Part shown: piece after piece, positions 1 through 7,949 of the stretch | Numbering within the stretch: the stretch's first letter is position 1 | How the letters are laid out: every line of letters starts with the position of its first letter | Origin: Clostridia bacterium | GTDB taxonomy: Bacteria > Bacillota > Clostridia > Oscillospirales > CAG-272 | Assembly (NCBI GenBank): GCA_017462035.1 | Contig: JAFTRY010000018.1 | Location: 1-33,924 of the forward strand | Reading direction: 5' to 3' | Length of the DNA: 33,924 nt | Translations under genes and position numbers: made by a program | The notes under the pieces: model-generated | The model's input: only the letters and a program-made list of their open reading frames with translations | Databases searched by the model: none | Told to the model about the DNA's origin: nothing

Positions 1-30
1 GATAGCTCTCTATTTTTATAGAGGGTTTTG

Positions 31-207
31 TGACTATACCCATTTTCACTTGCTAATAATGGATTTGGCAAAAATGCGATTTCCGCTTAGCAAGTGATGG
101 AGAGTATCTTGAGTTTGTTGAGAATTGTGTGGCAACAATGGAAACGCATTTTTCGGTGCGTTCTCTATTGGAGCGCACCTTTTTTTATATGCTGATAGGG
201 GGGCTAT
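31..207 (+). promoter_or_regulatory. Structured leader with terminator-like hairpin before the Cys-rich gene
   Basis: Seen: an 11-bp perfect stem (46-56 with 87-97) closes a 30-nt loop containing TTGGCAAAAA. It is followed by a conserved stretch around GTGTGGCAACAATGG (127-141) and then a terminator-like hairpin (155-164 with 170-179, two or three G-U pairs, 5-nt loop) with a U7 run at 180-186, immediately before the ribosome binding site. The same architecture precedes the second copy of the gene (10979-11216, minus) with different stem sequences that still pair. Inference: a transcriptional attenuator or riboswitch-like element controlling the gene at 208. I do not recognise the family. The promoter is probably upstream of base 1. 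Confidence 0.5.
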
Positions 208-522
208 ATGAGCGAGAATATTCAAAAAAGGGTAATAGATAGTACCGGCATAGAACTCACGCCCGGAGAACCTACCGCTTGTCTTGGCAACGGAGAGCAA
301 GGCATTGCATGTTGTTGTGATGAGTGCGACTACTATTTGATCTGTTTCCCCGAATTTGATCTAAAAAACGAAGAAGAAATCAAGGATATTGAAGTACCTC
401 CACCAAGCAAACGGCACAAAATCCGAATGAACCGTCTGTTTCGTGAGTGTGTCGGCGGCTCGTTTCTTCCGTTCCCCGAGGTAGATTTTTTTATGAAAGA
501 GTACGAAGCAAGATTGTTGTAA
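208..522 (+). CDS. Small Cys-rich protein, copy 1 (104 aa), function unknown
   Basis: I do not recognise this family. The 104-residue product has no signal peptide or membrane segment. Its N-terminal half holds six cysteines (C25, C35, C36, C37, C40, C46) in the pattern C-x9-CCC-x2-C-x5-C, which could bind a metal or an Fe-S centre. The C-terminal half is charged (residues 55-104, including a PPPSKRHK segment and RMNRLFRE). The ATG at 208 is preceded by an AGGGGGG ribosome binding site at 197-203. A second copy at 10763-10978 matches closely over residues 1-52, with all six cysteines conserved, and then diverges. Both genes sit directly behind a terminator-like hairpin, so expression is probably controlled by attenuation. 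Real gene: likely, because protein and leader are conserved together. Confidence 0.7.
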   Translation: MSENIQKRVIDSTGIELTPGEPTACLGNGEQGIACCCDECDYYLICFPEFDLKNEEEIKDIEVPPPSKRHKIRMNRLFRECVGGSFLPFPEVDFFMKEYEARLL

Positions 523-576
523 AACTCAAGATCAATGAGTTTCTCCATAAATGTAAAAAACGTAGATGGACAAGAT

Positions 577-626
577 AAAAATAAAAATACGAGAAACGCT
601 GTAAGTTTTCTCGTATTTTTATTTTT
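577..626. terminator. 20-bp perfect stem between convergent genes
   Basis: Bases 577-596 and 607-626 are perfectly complementary with a 10-nt loop. Both ends are A/T tracts, so it can act as a bidirectional intrinsic terminator for the plus-strand Cys-rich gene and the minus-strand guaB. Confidence 0.75.
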
Positions 627-706
627 CATTCGTTATACCTGTTTACCCTTGACACTTAAAAACTGTCCTTAAGGATATAAACCATTGGTTTTCGCCTCTT
701 TTTAGA

Positions 707-2200
707 TTAGGTGTTATTCTTCACCACCACGTCGTGGGCACCGCCCTCAACAATGGATACGGAGCTAACCAAGGTCAGCTTCGCCTTGTCCTGGAGCTCC
801 GGAATGGAAAGAGCACCGCAGTTGCACATGGTAGAACGAACCTTGGCAAGAGTAACCGCCAAATTATCGTGGAGCGGTCCGGCATAAGGCACGTAGCTGT
901 CCACGCCCTCCACGAAGGAAAGCTTCTGAGCACCTCCCATGTCATACCGCTGCCAGTTCCGCGCTCTCGCGCTTCCCTCGCCCCAGTACTCCTTCATGTA
1001 GTTTCCGTTGATGAGGATCTTCTGGGTGGGGCTTTCGTCGAATCTGGCGAAGTAACGCCCCAGCATACAGAAGTCCGCGCCCATGGCAAGAGCCAGGGTA
1101 ATGTGGTAATCGTGAACGATACCTCCGTCGGAACAGATCGGAATATACACACCGTGCTTCTTGTAGTACTCGTCACGAGCCTTGGCTACCTCAATCACCG
1201 CCGTAGCCTGTCCGCGACCGATTCCCTTGGTCTCTCTGGTAATACAGATGGAGCCGCCGCCAATACCGATCTTGATGAAGTCCGCGCCGGCATCCGCTAA
1301 GAAGTTAAAGCCCTCGGCATCCACCACGTTACCGGCACCCACCTTCACCGAGTCACCGTAGTGCTCACGGATCCAGGCAATGGTGCGGGATTGCCACTCA
1401 GAGAAGCCCTCGGAGGAGTCAATACAGAGCACGTCAGCCCCTGCCTCCACCAGAGCGGGAACTCTCTCGGCATAGTCACGGGTATTGATTCCGGCACCTA
1501 CAATATAGCGCTTCTGGTTATCCAGCAGCTCGCAGGGATTCTGCTTATGAAGCTCATAGTCCTTGCGGAACACGAAGGAAGACAGACAACCGTTCTCATC
1601 CAAAATGGGGAGAGAATTCAGCTTGTGCTCCCAGATAATATCATTTGCCTCAGCCAAAGAAGTCCCCTCCTTGGCACAGATCAGCTTTTCAAAGGGAGTC
1701 ATAAAGGTAGAAACCTTCTCGTCTCCGGTCATACGGGTCACGCGGTAGTCACGGGAGGTAACGATACCCACAAGCTTGCCGTGAGCCGTTCCGTCCTCGG
1801 TGACGGCAATGGTAGAGTGACCGTACTTCTCCTTCAGTGCCAATACCTCTCTCAGAGTCTGGTCAGGCTTAATATTGGCATCGGAGGTAACAAAGCCTGC
1901 CTTGTATGCCTTCACTCGGCGAACCATCTCCGCCTGCTGCTCCACGGTCTGAGATCCGTAAATGAAGGAAACACCGCCCTCCTTCGCGAGAGCAATTGCC
2001 ATGGTGTCGTTGGAAACCGACTGCATAATGGCGGAAATCAACGGGATAGACATTTTAATAGCGGGTTCCTCACCCTTCTTGAACTTCACAAGAGGGGTCT
2101 CCAAGGAAACCTTGGAGGGAATACACTCCGCGCTGGAGTAGCCGGGCACCAACAGATATTCACTAAAGGTATGTGAAGGGGTGTCGTAATAATATGCCAT
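707..2200 (-). CDS. guaB: IMP dehydrogenase, Tritrichomonas foetus-like type
   Basis: Oxidises IMP to XMP with NAD+, the committed step of guanine nucleotide synthesis, in the cytoplasm. The 497 residues form a TIM barrel with an inserted CBS-pair region (roughly 100-225). The catalytic loop reads [10 protein letters not shown] with nucleophile C319, and the flap holds R418-Y419. It differs from the usual bacterial loop (GPGSICTTR) and instead has the [11 protein letters not shown] form. From memory, the T. foetus enzyme has C319, R418, Y419, K310 and E431 at exactly these numbers, the last two being linked to low mycophenolate sensitivity; all are present here. The start follows an AAGGAG site. 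The gene is single, facing a convergent Cys-rich gene, with the other purine genes 2.5-5 kb away. Confidence 0.96.
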   Translation of the reverse strand: MAYYYDTPSHTFSEYLLVPGYSSAECIPSKVSLETPLVKFKKGEEPAIKMSIPLISAIMQSVSNDTMAIALAKEGGVSFIYGSQTVEQQAEMVRRVKAYKAGFVTSDANIKPDQTLREVLALKEKYGHSTIAVTEDGTAHGKLVGIVTSRDYRVTRMTGDEKVSTFMTPFEKLICAKEGTSLAEANDIIWEHKLNSLPILDENGCLSSFVFRKDYELHKQNPCELLDNQKRYIVGAGINTRDYAERVPALVEAGADVLCIDSSEGFSEWQSRTIAWIREHYGDSVKVGAGNVVDAEGFNFLADAGADFIKIGIGGGSICITRETKGIGRGQATAVIEVAKARDEYYKKHGVYIPICSDGGIVHDYHITLALAMGADFCMLGRYFARFDESPTQKILINGNYMKEYWGEGSARARNWQRYDMGGAQKLSFVEGVDSYVPYAGPLHDNLAVTLAKVRSTMCNCGALSIPELQDKAKLTLVSSVSIVEGGAHDVVVKNNT

Positions 2201-2237
2201 AACATTCTCCTTGATCGATCATAAAAAAATTTTATAT

Positions 2238-2266
2238 ATTATAACATATTTCCAAAAAAAAGTCAA
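2238..2266 (-). promoter_or_regulatory. guaB promoter
   Basis: On the minus strand: -35 TTGACT (2266-2261), 17-bp spacer, -10 TATAAT (2243-2238), about 40 bp before the guaB start. No purine riboswitch or other leader fits in this short gap. Confidence 0.7.
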
Positions 2267-2373
2267 CCGTTCGCCGAGAAAATCCTCTCCGGCAAGCAAA
2301 GATTTCTCAGTATATTTTTCTGGGTTTCTTGGTAACTTTACACAACATCCCTCGGCGGCGAGGACGAGTGCCC

Positions 2374-3288
2374 TTACCCCAAGGTGATCCGAACCGAAGA
2401 AATTTTCGGCACGCAGGGTCTTCCCATTTCGTCAACAGAGGCTTCTCCGGGGATCTGGTCCCGACGCACCCCCATAAACATGCGGCTCTCTGTTCCCTCC
2501 AGGGTCACAGTGCTCCCCTCCAGGGTCACGATGGCGTAAAGGGGATCCTCAAAGACTACAGAATGGCAAAGGTGACTATACTGCTCCTCCAGCTCACGGG
2601 GGAACAGGTGGTGCTCGGTTCCCACCCAATCGTAAGAGGCAGAGTTGACGTCAACATACAAGACGTCCTCAAGGATCCGCAGATGATCTCGGTGATTGTG
2701 CCCATTCAGACACATGAGCACGCTTCCCCGTTTTCTCCGATTCGCCTCTCGGATCACCTCCAGAATCTCCTCCCGATTGGCGATCCCGCCGATCTCCCGC
2801 TCAATGCTCTGATGACTGATCAAGACAGCGGGATAGGGAGAATCAGCAAGGGTCTTACGAAGCCACTCGATCTGCTCCCGAGGGAGGTGATCCTTCACCC
2901 AGCCTCCCTTCGGACGCTCTTTCCCCGAATAATGAACCGTCTGCCCGTCCAAATAAAAATAGTTGGGATCCAGTACGATGATTCGATATCCGCCCCGATC
3001 AAAAAAATAATAATTCTTCTTCATGCCGTAAGCCGCCATGGCTTCCTCATAAGAGGTCTCCTCGCAATCATGGTTTCCAAGGCAGTGATAAACAGGCAAA
3101 GGGAAAGAGGCGTAAGCGTCGATCACGTCCGCCGACTGTTTCACGTCGTGGCAAAAATCCCCGCAGTGAATGACAAAGTCACAGCCTGATGCCACCGCCG
3201 CCTTCCGAAAGACCTCCAGATCCTCCAAGCAGCCCGCCATAAACACCCCGGGCCAGCAATGAAGATCGGAAAACAAAAGAAATTTCAC
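2374..3288 (-). CDS. Calcineurin-like metallophosphoesterase, cytoplasmic
   Basis: A 304-residue phosphohydrolase with the complete metallophosphoesterase motif set: D8-x-H10 (SDLH), G43-D44, G71-N72-H73-D74, H159 (ISHQ) and G196-H197-N198-H199. These are ligands of a two-metal centre that hydrolyses phosphomono- or diesters. No signal peptide is visible, so it is presumably cytoplasmic. The substrate cannot be read from sequence; the family includes nucleotide phosphodiesterases and protein phosphatases. It lies alone between guaB (same strand, more than 170 bp downstream) and a divergent acyltransferase. The start is supported by an adjacent GGGAGG-type site. Confidence 0.85.
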   Translation of the reverse strand: MKFLLFSDLHCWPGVFMAGCLEDLEVFRKAAVASGCDFVIHCGDFCHDVKQSADVIDAYASFPLPVYHCLGNHDCEETSYEEAMAAYGMKKNYYFFDRGGYRIIVLDPNYFYLDGQTVHYSGKERPKGGWVKDHLPREQIEWLRKTLADSPYPAVLISHQSIEREIGGIANREEILEVIREANRRKRGSVLMCLNGHNHRDHLRILEDVLYVDVNSASYDWVGTEHHLFPRELEEQYSHLCHSVVFEDPLYAIVTLEGSTVTLEGTESRMFMGVRRDQIPGEASVDEMGRPCVPKISSVRITLG

Positions 3289-3377
3289 AGTTTTACCTCC
3301 CCCATGCGATCTTTTCCTTTATTATACACCTCCGGCATGCAAAAATCAAGGGAACCAGCCAATTCGGTATAATACAA

Positions 3378-3406
3378 TTGACATTCCATCGAGCTTATGC
3401 TATAAT
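3378..3406 (+). promoter_or_regulatory. Promoter of the acyltransferase gene
   Basis: TTGACA (3378-3383), 17-bp spacer, extended TGCTATAAT with -10 at 3401-3406, 35 bp before the ATG at 3442. Confidence 0.75.
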
Positions 3407-3441
3407 GACCTTGTGAGTAAAACTGATGAAAGGACTTTTTT

Positions 3442-4479
3442 ATGAAACGAACCGGCTCCATCGACTATTTGAAATTTCTATTCAGTATCGTGATCCTGCT
3501 ATACCATTACGGGCTCTTCTTTCAGAGCGGATATATCGTGGTGGAAGGCTTTTTTATGATAACAGGCTACCTCATGATGGTTTCCCTCTCCAAGGGCTCT
3601 TCGGAGGGTGAGCTCTCCGAGGACAGTACGGCAAAATTCGTACTGCACAAATACAAAGCCGTGTTTTTGCCCCTGCTCTTCTCCGCGATCAGCGGATTTC
3701 TCATCTACGAGGGGCTGATCTACGATCATGAGCTTACCTTCACCGCCCGGTGCTTTCCTCTCCTCCTGTTTGAGGTGATTCCCCTCCAGATGGCAGGCTT
3801 TGAGGGCATGTGGACGACAGGCGTGTCCTGGTATCTGTCCGCCATGCTCTTAGGCATTGCGATCCTTCATCCCTTCGCCAAGAAGGCTCCCCTTCGCTTT
3901 GGCTGTACCGCAGCCCCCGTGATCGCCCTCCTTGGCTACGGACTCCTTTCGCATCGCTACGGTCACCTGGATGTCCCCAATCTTTGGATTTTGGATTTGG
4001 TCAACACGGGGCTTCTTCGAGGTATCGCAGGGCTGTGCGGAGGCTTTGTCCTATACTTCCTGGTGTCTCGCGGAAAAGGGGGTGTGACCCTTCCCCGGCG
4101 GATCCTCTACTCCCTCTCTGAGCTGGGGGGATGGTACGTGCTGATTCGAACCATGGCACACCCCAAAGAGGAACGGATCTTCTCCGACTTTATTCTCACA
4201 GCGGTCATCTTCCTGATCCTCTACATGATCCTATCCGGCAAAACCTTCTTTTCCCTCTTGCCCTCTTCCCGTCTCAGCCGAGTGCTGGCAACGGTCAGTA
4301 CCTATATTTATCTCAACCACTACCCCTGGAGCGTCTACCTGGATCAAGTCGAACCGAACCGCTCCCCGTGGGGTACCCTGCCCCGCTACCTGCTCCTCGT
4401 TGCCCTGTCCTCCGGCATTGTCTGGGGGTTGACGACTCTGGTTTGCTATTCATGGAAGAAATACCGCGCCAAAGGCTGA
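3442..4479 (+). CDS. Acyltransferase family 3 membrane protein
   Basis: A 345-residue polytopic membrane protein of the acyltransferase-3 type, which O-acylates cell-surface polysaccharides or other extracytoplasmic acceptors. Seen: the N-terminal signature of the family (SIDYLKFLFSIVILLYHYG, with the conserved early H at about residue 22), followed by EGFFMITGYLM, the usual 'fffviSGfl' segment, and then about nine further hydrophobic stretches. The acceptor is unknown; no polysaccharide cluster lies nearby. The start at 3442 follows AAAGGA; an in-frame upstream alternative is not supported. It is transcribed alone from its own promoter and ends before a strong terminator. Confidence 0.8.
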   Translation: MKRTGSIDYLKFLFSIVILLYHYGLFFQSGYIVVEGFFMITGYLMMVSLSKGSSEGELSEDSTAKFVLHKYKAVFLPLLFSAISGFLIYEGLIYDHELTFTARCFPLLLFEVIPLQMAGFEGMWTTGVSWYLSAMLLGIAILHPFAKKAPLRFGCTAAPVIALLGYGLLSHRYGHLDVPNLWILDLVNTGLLRGIAGLCGGFVLYFLVSRGKGGVTLPRRILYSLSELGGWYVLIRTMAHPKEERIFSDFILTAVIFLILYMILSGKTFFSLLPSSRLSRVLATVSTYIYLNHYPWSVYLDQVEPNRSPWGTLPRYLLLVALSSGIVWGLTTLVCYSWKKYRAKG

Positions 4480-4777
4480 ATCCTATATCCTTCCGCCCTG
4501 GGAAACATGATTGCTTCCTCCGAACCCTTCTTCAAGCTGTCACGGGTAGGATGCCGGTATCCAGCGGATATTGCGTAAGAAAAAACTCTTTCGTAGAGGC
4601 TAACAACGCAAAAGCACTTATGACACACGACGTTCGTCGTGTGTCATAAGTGCTTTTTATTGAAAACCGCGTTGCAGGACATCAACTAAAACCGCTACCG
4701 GTTTCTCACCCATGACCGAGAACGGTATTCCTCCGCCGCGAGAGGCATTTCTTCCAATCAATCAGTTTTTTGTTTTC
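4480..4777. other. Non-coding gap between convergent genes
   Basis: Apart from the terminator at 4611-4658 I see no gene here. A small inverted repeat (AAACCG...CGGTTT, about 4688-4702) lies beyond the end of the permease gene. Confidence 0.5.
4611..4658 (+). terminator. Strong intrinsic terminator after the acyltransferase
   Basis: A 22-bp perfect stem (4611-4632 with 4635-4656) with a 2-nt gap, ending in a T-run. It is unusually long for a terminator, and the A/T ends may also stop minus-strand transcripts from the permease gene. Confidence 0.8.
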
Positions 4778-6187
4778 TTAATGGGTCAACAACAGCATTG
4801 CCACAAACAGAGCGGCAATCACCCATGAGCTACCCTTGATCTTCTTCGCGTCCCCGCAGAAGAGACTGATAACGATATAAGAGATCAATCCAAAGGCAAT
4901 ACCGTAGGAAATATTGTAGGTAAAGGGCATGATCGTAAGGGTGAGAAAGGCGGGAACGGAAACTCTGAAATCAGACCAGTCAATATTTTTAATAGAGCCC
5001 ATCATCAGAATACCCACGTAGATCAGAGCGGCAGCAGTAGCACAGCCGGGCACCAGCTGGGCAATGGGGCTCAAAAACATGGCGATAAAAAAGAATAATC
5101 CGCAGAAAACCGAGGTCAGACCCGTTCTTCCGCCTGCGGCAACTCCCGCATTTACCTCGCTAAAGGTGGTGACAGTAGAGGTACCGCAAATGGCACCCGT
5201 GGTGGTCGCAATGGCATCGGAAAGCATACCGCGGTTCATATTCAGCGGCTCCCCCTTCTCGTCCAGAAGGTCAGCACGTTCACAGGCGGCATAAAGGGTC
5301 CCGAGGGTGTCAAACATATCGACCATGCAAAACGCCAACGCCGTCGTGACAATGGTAAGAACCAGGTTGGCACTTCCGTGCTGAGAGACGTAAGCGGAAA
5401 AATCAAAGCCTTCGGTAAATACGGTAAACAGGGACAGCTCTCCAAACTCCTTGAATGCTCCGATGGGACTGATCAGATTGATATTCAGATTCTCATAAAA
5501 GCCCGTAACGGTAAGTCCCAAAAGATAATACAGTGCCATACCGCCAACAATTCCAATCAGTACCGCTCCGCGGATCTTTTTGTGGGACATGATTACGATG
5601 GCAAGAAGGGTGCATAGAGTCACCACCATGGGCATGATATCTCCCCAGCTTTGATGCAGCAGATTAAAGGAAGCGAGATTCACACAGGTGGAGCTATCCG
5701 GCACCACAATCCCCGCGTTTTGCAGCCCCAGCAAAGCAATGAATAGCCCGATGCCGGAAGGGATCGCCGCCAATACCGTGCCGGGAAGAGCGTCAAAGAT
5801 CTTTTTGCGCAAGCCGGTCACAGTGAGTAGGATAAACGCGACACCTTCGATCAAGATCAAAACCAGTGCGTTTGCGTAGGACAGACCGAAGCCAATGCAA
5901 ACGGTGTAAACGAAAAAGGCGTTCAGTCCCATGCCGCTTGCCTGTGCCAATGGCAGATTGGAAAGCAATCCCGCTAAAACCGTTCCTACCACCGCGGAGA
6001 TCGCCGTGGCAATGTAGATGGCACCGTATGAAACCCCCAAGGGGTTGCTTCCGTCACCGAAGGGATCGGCAAACATATTGGCGTTCACCATGAGGATGTA
6101 TACCATGGCAAAAAACGTGGTCATTCCCGCGATAAACTCGACCTTGACGGTGGTTCCTCGCTCTTTCAGCTTAAAAAATCGTTCCAT
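4778..6187 (-). CDS. Purine nucleobase permease, AzgA/PbuG-like (NCS2)
   Basis: A 469-residue transporter with about 12-14 membrane segments, predicted to import adenine, guanine or hypoxanthine by proton symport. Seen: the N-terminal VEFIAGMTTFFAMVYIL motif, the ASGMGLNAFFVYTV stretch, and the VDMFDTLGTLYA and GTSTVTTFSE segments typical of the AzgA branch. The length fits bacterial PbuG/PbuO-like proteins. It lies 92 bp downstream of the GMP synthase gene on the same strand, separated by a hairpin, so the two may be partly co-transcribed for guanine nucleotide supply. Which base is carried cannot be told from sequence. Confidence 0.9.
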   Translation of the reverse strand: MERFFKLKERGTTVKVEFIAGMTTFFAMVYILMVNANMFADPFGDGSNPLGVSYGAIYIATAISAVVGTVLAGLLSNLPLAQASGMGLNAFFVYTVCIGFGLSYANALVLILIEGVAFILLTVTGLRKKIFDALPGTVLAAIPSGIGLFIALLGLQNAGIVVPDSSTCVNLASFNLLHQSWGDIMPMVVTLCTLLAIVIMSHKKIRGAVLIGIVGGMALYYLLGLTVTGFYENLNINLISPIGAFKEFGELSLFTVFTEGFDFSAYVSQHGSANLVLTIVTTALAFCMVDMFDTLGTLYAACERADLLDEKGEPLNMNRGMLSDAIATTTGAICGTSTVTTFSEVNAGVAAGGRTGLTSVFCGLFFFIAMFLSPIAQLVPGCATAAALIYVGILMMGSIKNIDWSDFRVSVPAFLTLTIMPFTYNISYGIAFGLISYIVISLFCGDAKKIKGSSWVIAALFVAMLLLTH

Positions 6188-6236
6188 GATTCGTCTCCTT
6201 TGCGTGTCGTTGCATCGTGATCGTAAAATAGGAGAA

Positions 6237-6265
6237 GTGGCTTGAAACCCGTAGCTTCAAGCCAC
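6237..6265 (-). terminator. Hairpin between guaA and the permease gene
   Basis: A perfect 10-bp stem (6237-6246 with 6256-6265, 9-nt loop), followed on the minus strand by a pyrimidine-rich rather than pure U tail. It may act as a partial terminator or processing site, letting some guaA transcripts reach the permease. Confidence 0.45.
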
Positions 6266-6279
6266 AATCAAGCGGTACC

Positions 6280-7287
6280 TTATTCCCACTCAATGGTTCC
6301 CGTAGGTTTAGGAGTAATATCGTACAGCACGCGATTGATGCCTTCCACCTCGGTAAGGATTCTGTTTGTAATGGTATGAAGCACGTAATAAGGAATCTCC
6401 TCAATGGTTGCCGTCATGGCATCCTTGGTATTCACAGCGCGGATAATGGCGGGCCAGCCCTCATAGCGTCCCTCGTCCTTGACACCGACACTCTTCAGGT
6501 CGGGCACAACCACGAAGAACTGCCATACCTTCTTGGCAAGTCCGCACTTGTCAAATTCCTCGCGCAAAATTGCGTCTGCCTCACGCAGAGCGTGAAGTCT
6601 GTCTCTGGTAATGGCACCGGTGCAACGAACACCCAGACCGGGTCCCGGGAATGGCTGACGGTCTACCATCTCGGCAGGAAGTCCCAGGGCTCTTCCCACT
6701 ACCCGAACCTCGTCCTTATAAAGAAGCTTGAGGGGCTCTACCAGCTCGAACTTCTCAGCCAGATCCTCGGGCAATCCGCCCACGTTATGGTGAGATTTTA
6801 CCGCCTGCTTGCCTTCTGCTTGCTTGAAGCTCTCCAGAATATCGGGGTAAATGGTTCCCTGAGCCAGGAAGGAAACGCCCTCCAGCTTTCTCGCCTCGTC
6901 GGCAAATACCTCGATAAATTCTTTTCCGATGATCTTGCGCTTCTTCTCCGGATCAGCCACGCCTGCCAACAGATTTAAAAACCGATCCGTTGCGTCAATA
7001 TAGATCAAATTGGCATCGAGACCGTTTTTGAATACCTCAATGACGTTTTCGGACTCATTCTTACGCATCAAGCCGTGATTGACGTGTACGCAGATCAACT
7101 GCTTTCCAATTGCCTTTACCAGCAACGCGGCTACCACGGAGCTATCCACTCCGCCGGACAGTGCCAACAGCACCTTCTTGTCTCCCACCTGCGCGCGAAC
7201 CTCAGCTACCTGCTCCGCGATGAAAGCGTCTGCCAGTTCTTTGGTGGTGATACGCGCCATGGATTCGGGTCTTCTATTGTTCTCCAT
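6280..7287 (-). CDS. guaA: GMP synthase, ATP-pyrophosphatase subunit only (no glutaminase domain)
   Basis: Aminates XMP to GMP with ATP. The 335 residues contain the N-type ATP pyrophosphatase P-loop (LSGGVDSS, residues 43-50) and the C-terminal dimerisation domain ending in the hallmark KPTGTIEWE. Ordinary bacterial GuaA is about 510 residues, with an N-terminal class I glutamine amidotransferase of about 190 residues; that domain is absent, and nothing upstream encodes it. So either a separate amidotransferase subunit is encoded elsewhere, as in archaeal two-subunit enzymes, or the enzyme uses free ammonia. The start at 7287 follows a GGAGGG site; an upstream in-frame ATG at 7338 lacks one. 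Confidence 0.93.
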   Translation of the reverse strand: MENNRRPESMARITTKELADAFIAEQVAEVRAQVGDKKVLLALSGGVDSSVVAALLVKAIGKQLICVHVNHGLMRKNESENVIEVFKNGLDANLIYIDATDRFLNLLAGVADPEKKRKIIGKEFIEVFADEARKLEGVSFLAQGTIYPDILESFKQAEGKQAVKSHHNVGGLPEDLAEKFELVEPLKLLYKDEVRVVGRALGLPAEMVDRQPFPGPGLGVRCTGAITRDRLHALREADAILREEFDKCGLAKKVWQFFVVVPDLKSVGVKDEGRYEGWPAIIRAVNTKDAMTATIEEIPYYVLHTITNRILTEVEGINRVLYDITPKPTGTIEWE

Positions 7288-7323
7288 ATTGATTCCCTCC
7301 TGAATCGATTTACTTCCCAATAC

Positions 7324-7337
7324 TGACGGATCCGTCA
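7324..7337. promoter_or_regulatory. 14-bp perfect palindrome upstream of guaA
   Basis: TGACGGATCCGTCA lies 37-50 bp before the guaA start, within its 5' untranslated or promoter region. It could be an operator, but it is single and unverified. No purine riboswitch core is visible here. Confidence 0.3.
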
Positions 7338-7372
7338 AAAATATCTACCAATTATTCTATCACAAACAACGA

Positions 7373-7409
7373 AAAACGGCAAGAGTTTTTTTCAACTTCT
7401 TGCCGTTTT
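7373..7409 (-). terminator. Terminator after rlmH
   Basis: A 12-bp stem (7373-7384 with 7398-7409) followed on the minus strand by a T-rich tract, 60 bp beyond the rlmH stop. Confidence 0.75.
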
Positions 7410-7469
7410 CTTGCATTTTTTCTGTATTCTACAAATCTAAAAAGCTTTTTTTGTAAAAAAATAACTTTT

Positions 7470-7949
7470 TTACTTATGGTATTGGGTTCCCTTCAAAATA
7501 TTGAAGCCACGGTACACCGCCTCGAGAAGCAAGACACGCATGAGCTGGTGAGGAAAGGTGAGCTTGGATACCGAAAGACGCATATGGCAATGCTGCTTCA
7601 CCGTATCGGACAAGCCAAAGGAGCTTCCCACAATGAGACATAGCTCCCCGTGCCGTTCCGCCACCTCCCCGAGCTTGTCCGCCAGTTCCTCCGAGGAAAG
7701 CTGTTTCCCCTCCACACACAGAGCGATCCGATAGGCTCTTGGGGGGATCTCCGCTAAGATCTTCACCGCTTCCTTTTCCAGAGCGTTTCGGATCTCTCCC
7801 TCCGAGGGGCGGTCACCCAGACGCTCCTCCTTCAGCTGAAGGATCTCCAGCTTGCAAAAGGCACCCAAACGCTTTTCATACTCGGCAACCGCTTCTCTCA
7901 AATAAGACTCCTTCAGCGTTCCCAAGGCAATCAGCTTAACGGCAATCAT
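7470..7949 (-). CDS. rlmH: 23S rRNA (pseudouridine1915-N3)-methyltransferase RlmH
   Basis: A SPOUT-fold enzyme that methylates pseudouridine 1915 in helix 69 of 23S rRNA using SAM. The 159-residue length is exactly that of the family. Seen: N-terminal MIAVKLIALGTLKE, the SAM-binding trefoil-knot region with VGSSFGLSD (a variant of the usual GGxxGLSD), and the hallmark C-terminus YRGFNILKGTQYHK. The start at 7949 is chosen because family similarity begins there and an AGGAGG-like site precedes it. It overlaps the end of the walJ-like gene by 14 bp, so translation is probably coupled. Confidence 0.95.
   Translation of the reverse strand: MIAVKLIALGTLKESYLREAVAEYEKRLGAFCKLEILQLKEERLGDRPSEGEIRNALEKEAVKILAEIPPRAYRIALCVEGKQLSSEELADKLGEVAERHGELCLIVGSSFGLSDTVKQHCHMRLSVSKLTFPHQLMRVLLLEAVYRGFNILKGTQYHK

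Noticed and set aside
31..207. T-box leader upstream of the Cys-rich gene
   Set aside because: There is no AGGGTGGNACCGCG antiterminator sequence, and the downstream gene is not an amino-acid or aminoacylation gene.
734..2176. Long open frames on the plus strand opposite guaB
   Set aside because: Shadows of guaB: no ribosome binding site and no recognisable domain, whereas the minus-strand product is a complete IMP dehydrogenase.
6188..7470. Purine riboswitch in front of guaA or the permease
   Set aside because: I looked for the conserved three-way-junction core (TATA...TTTCTACC type) and did not find it in either gap.
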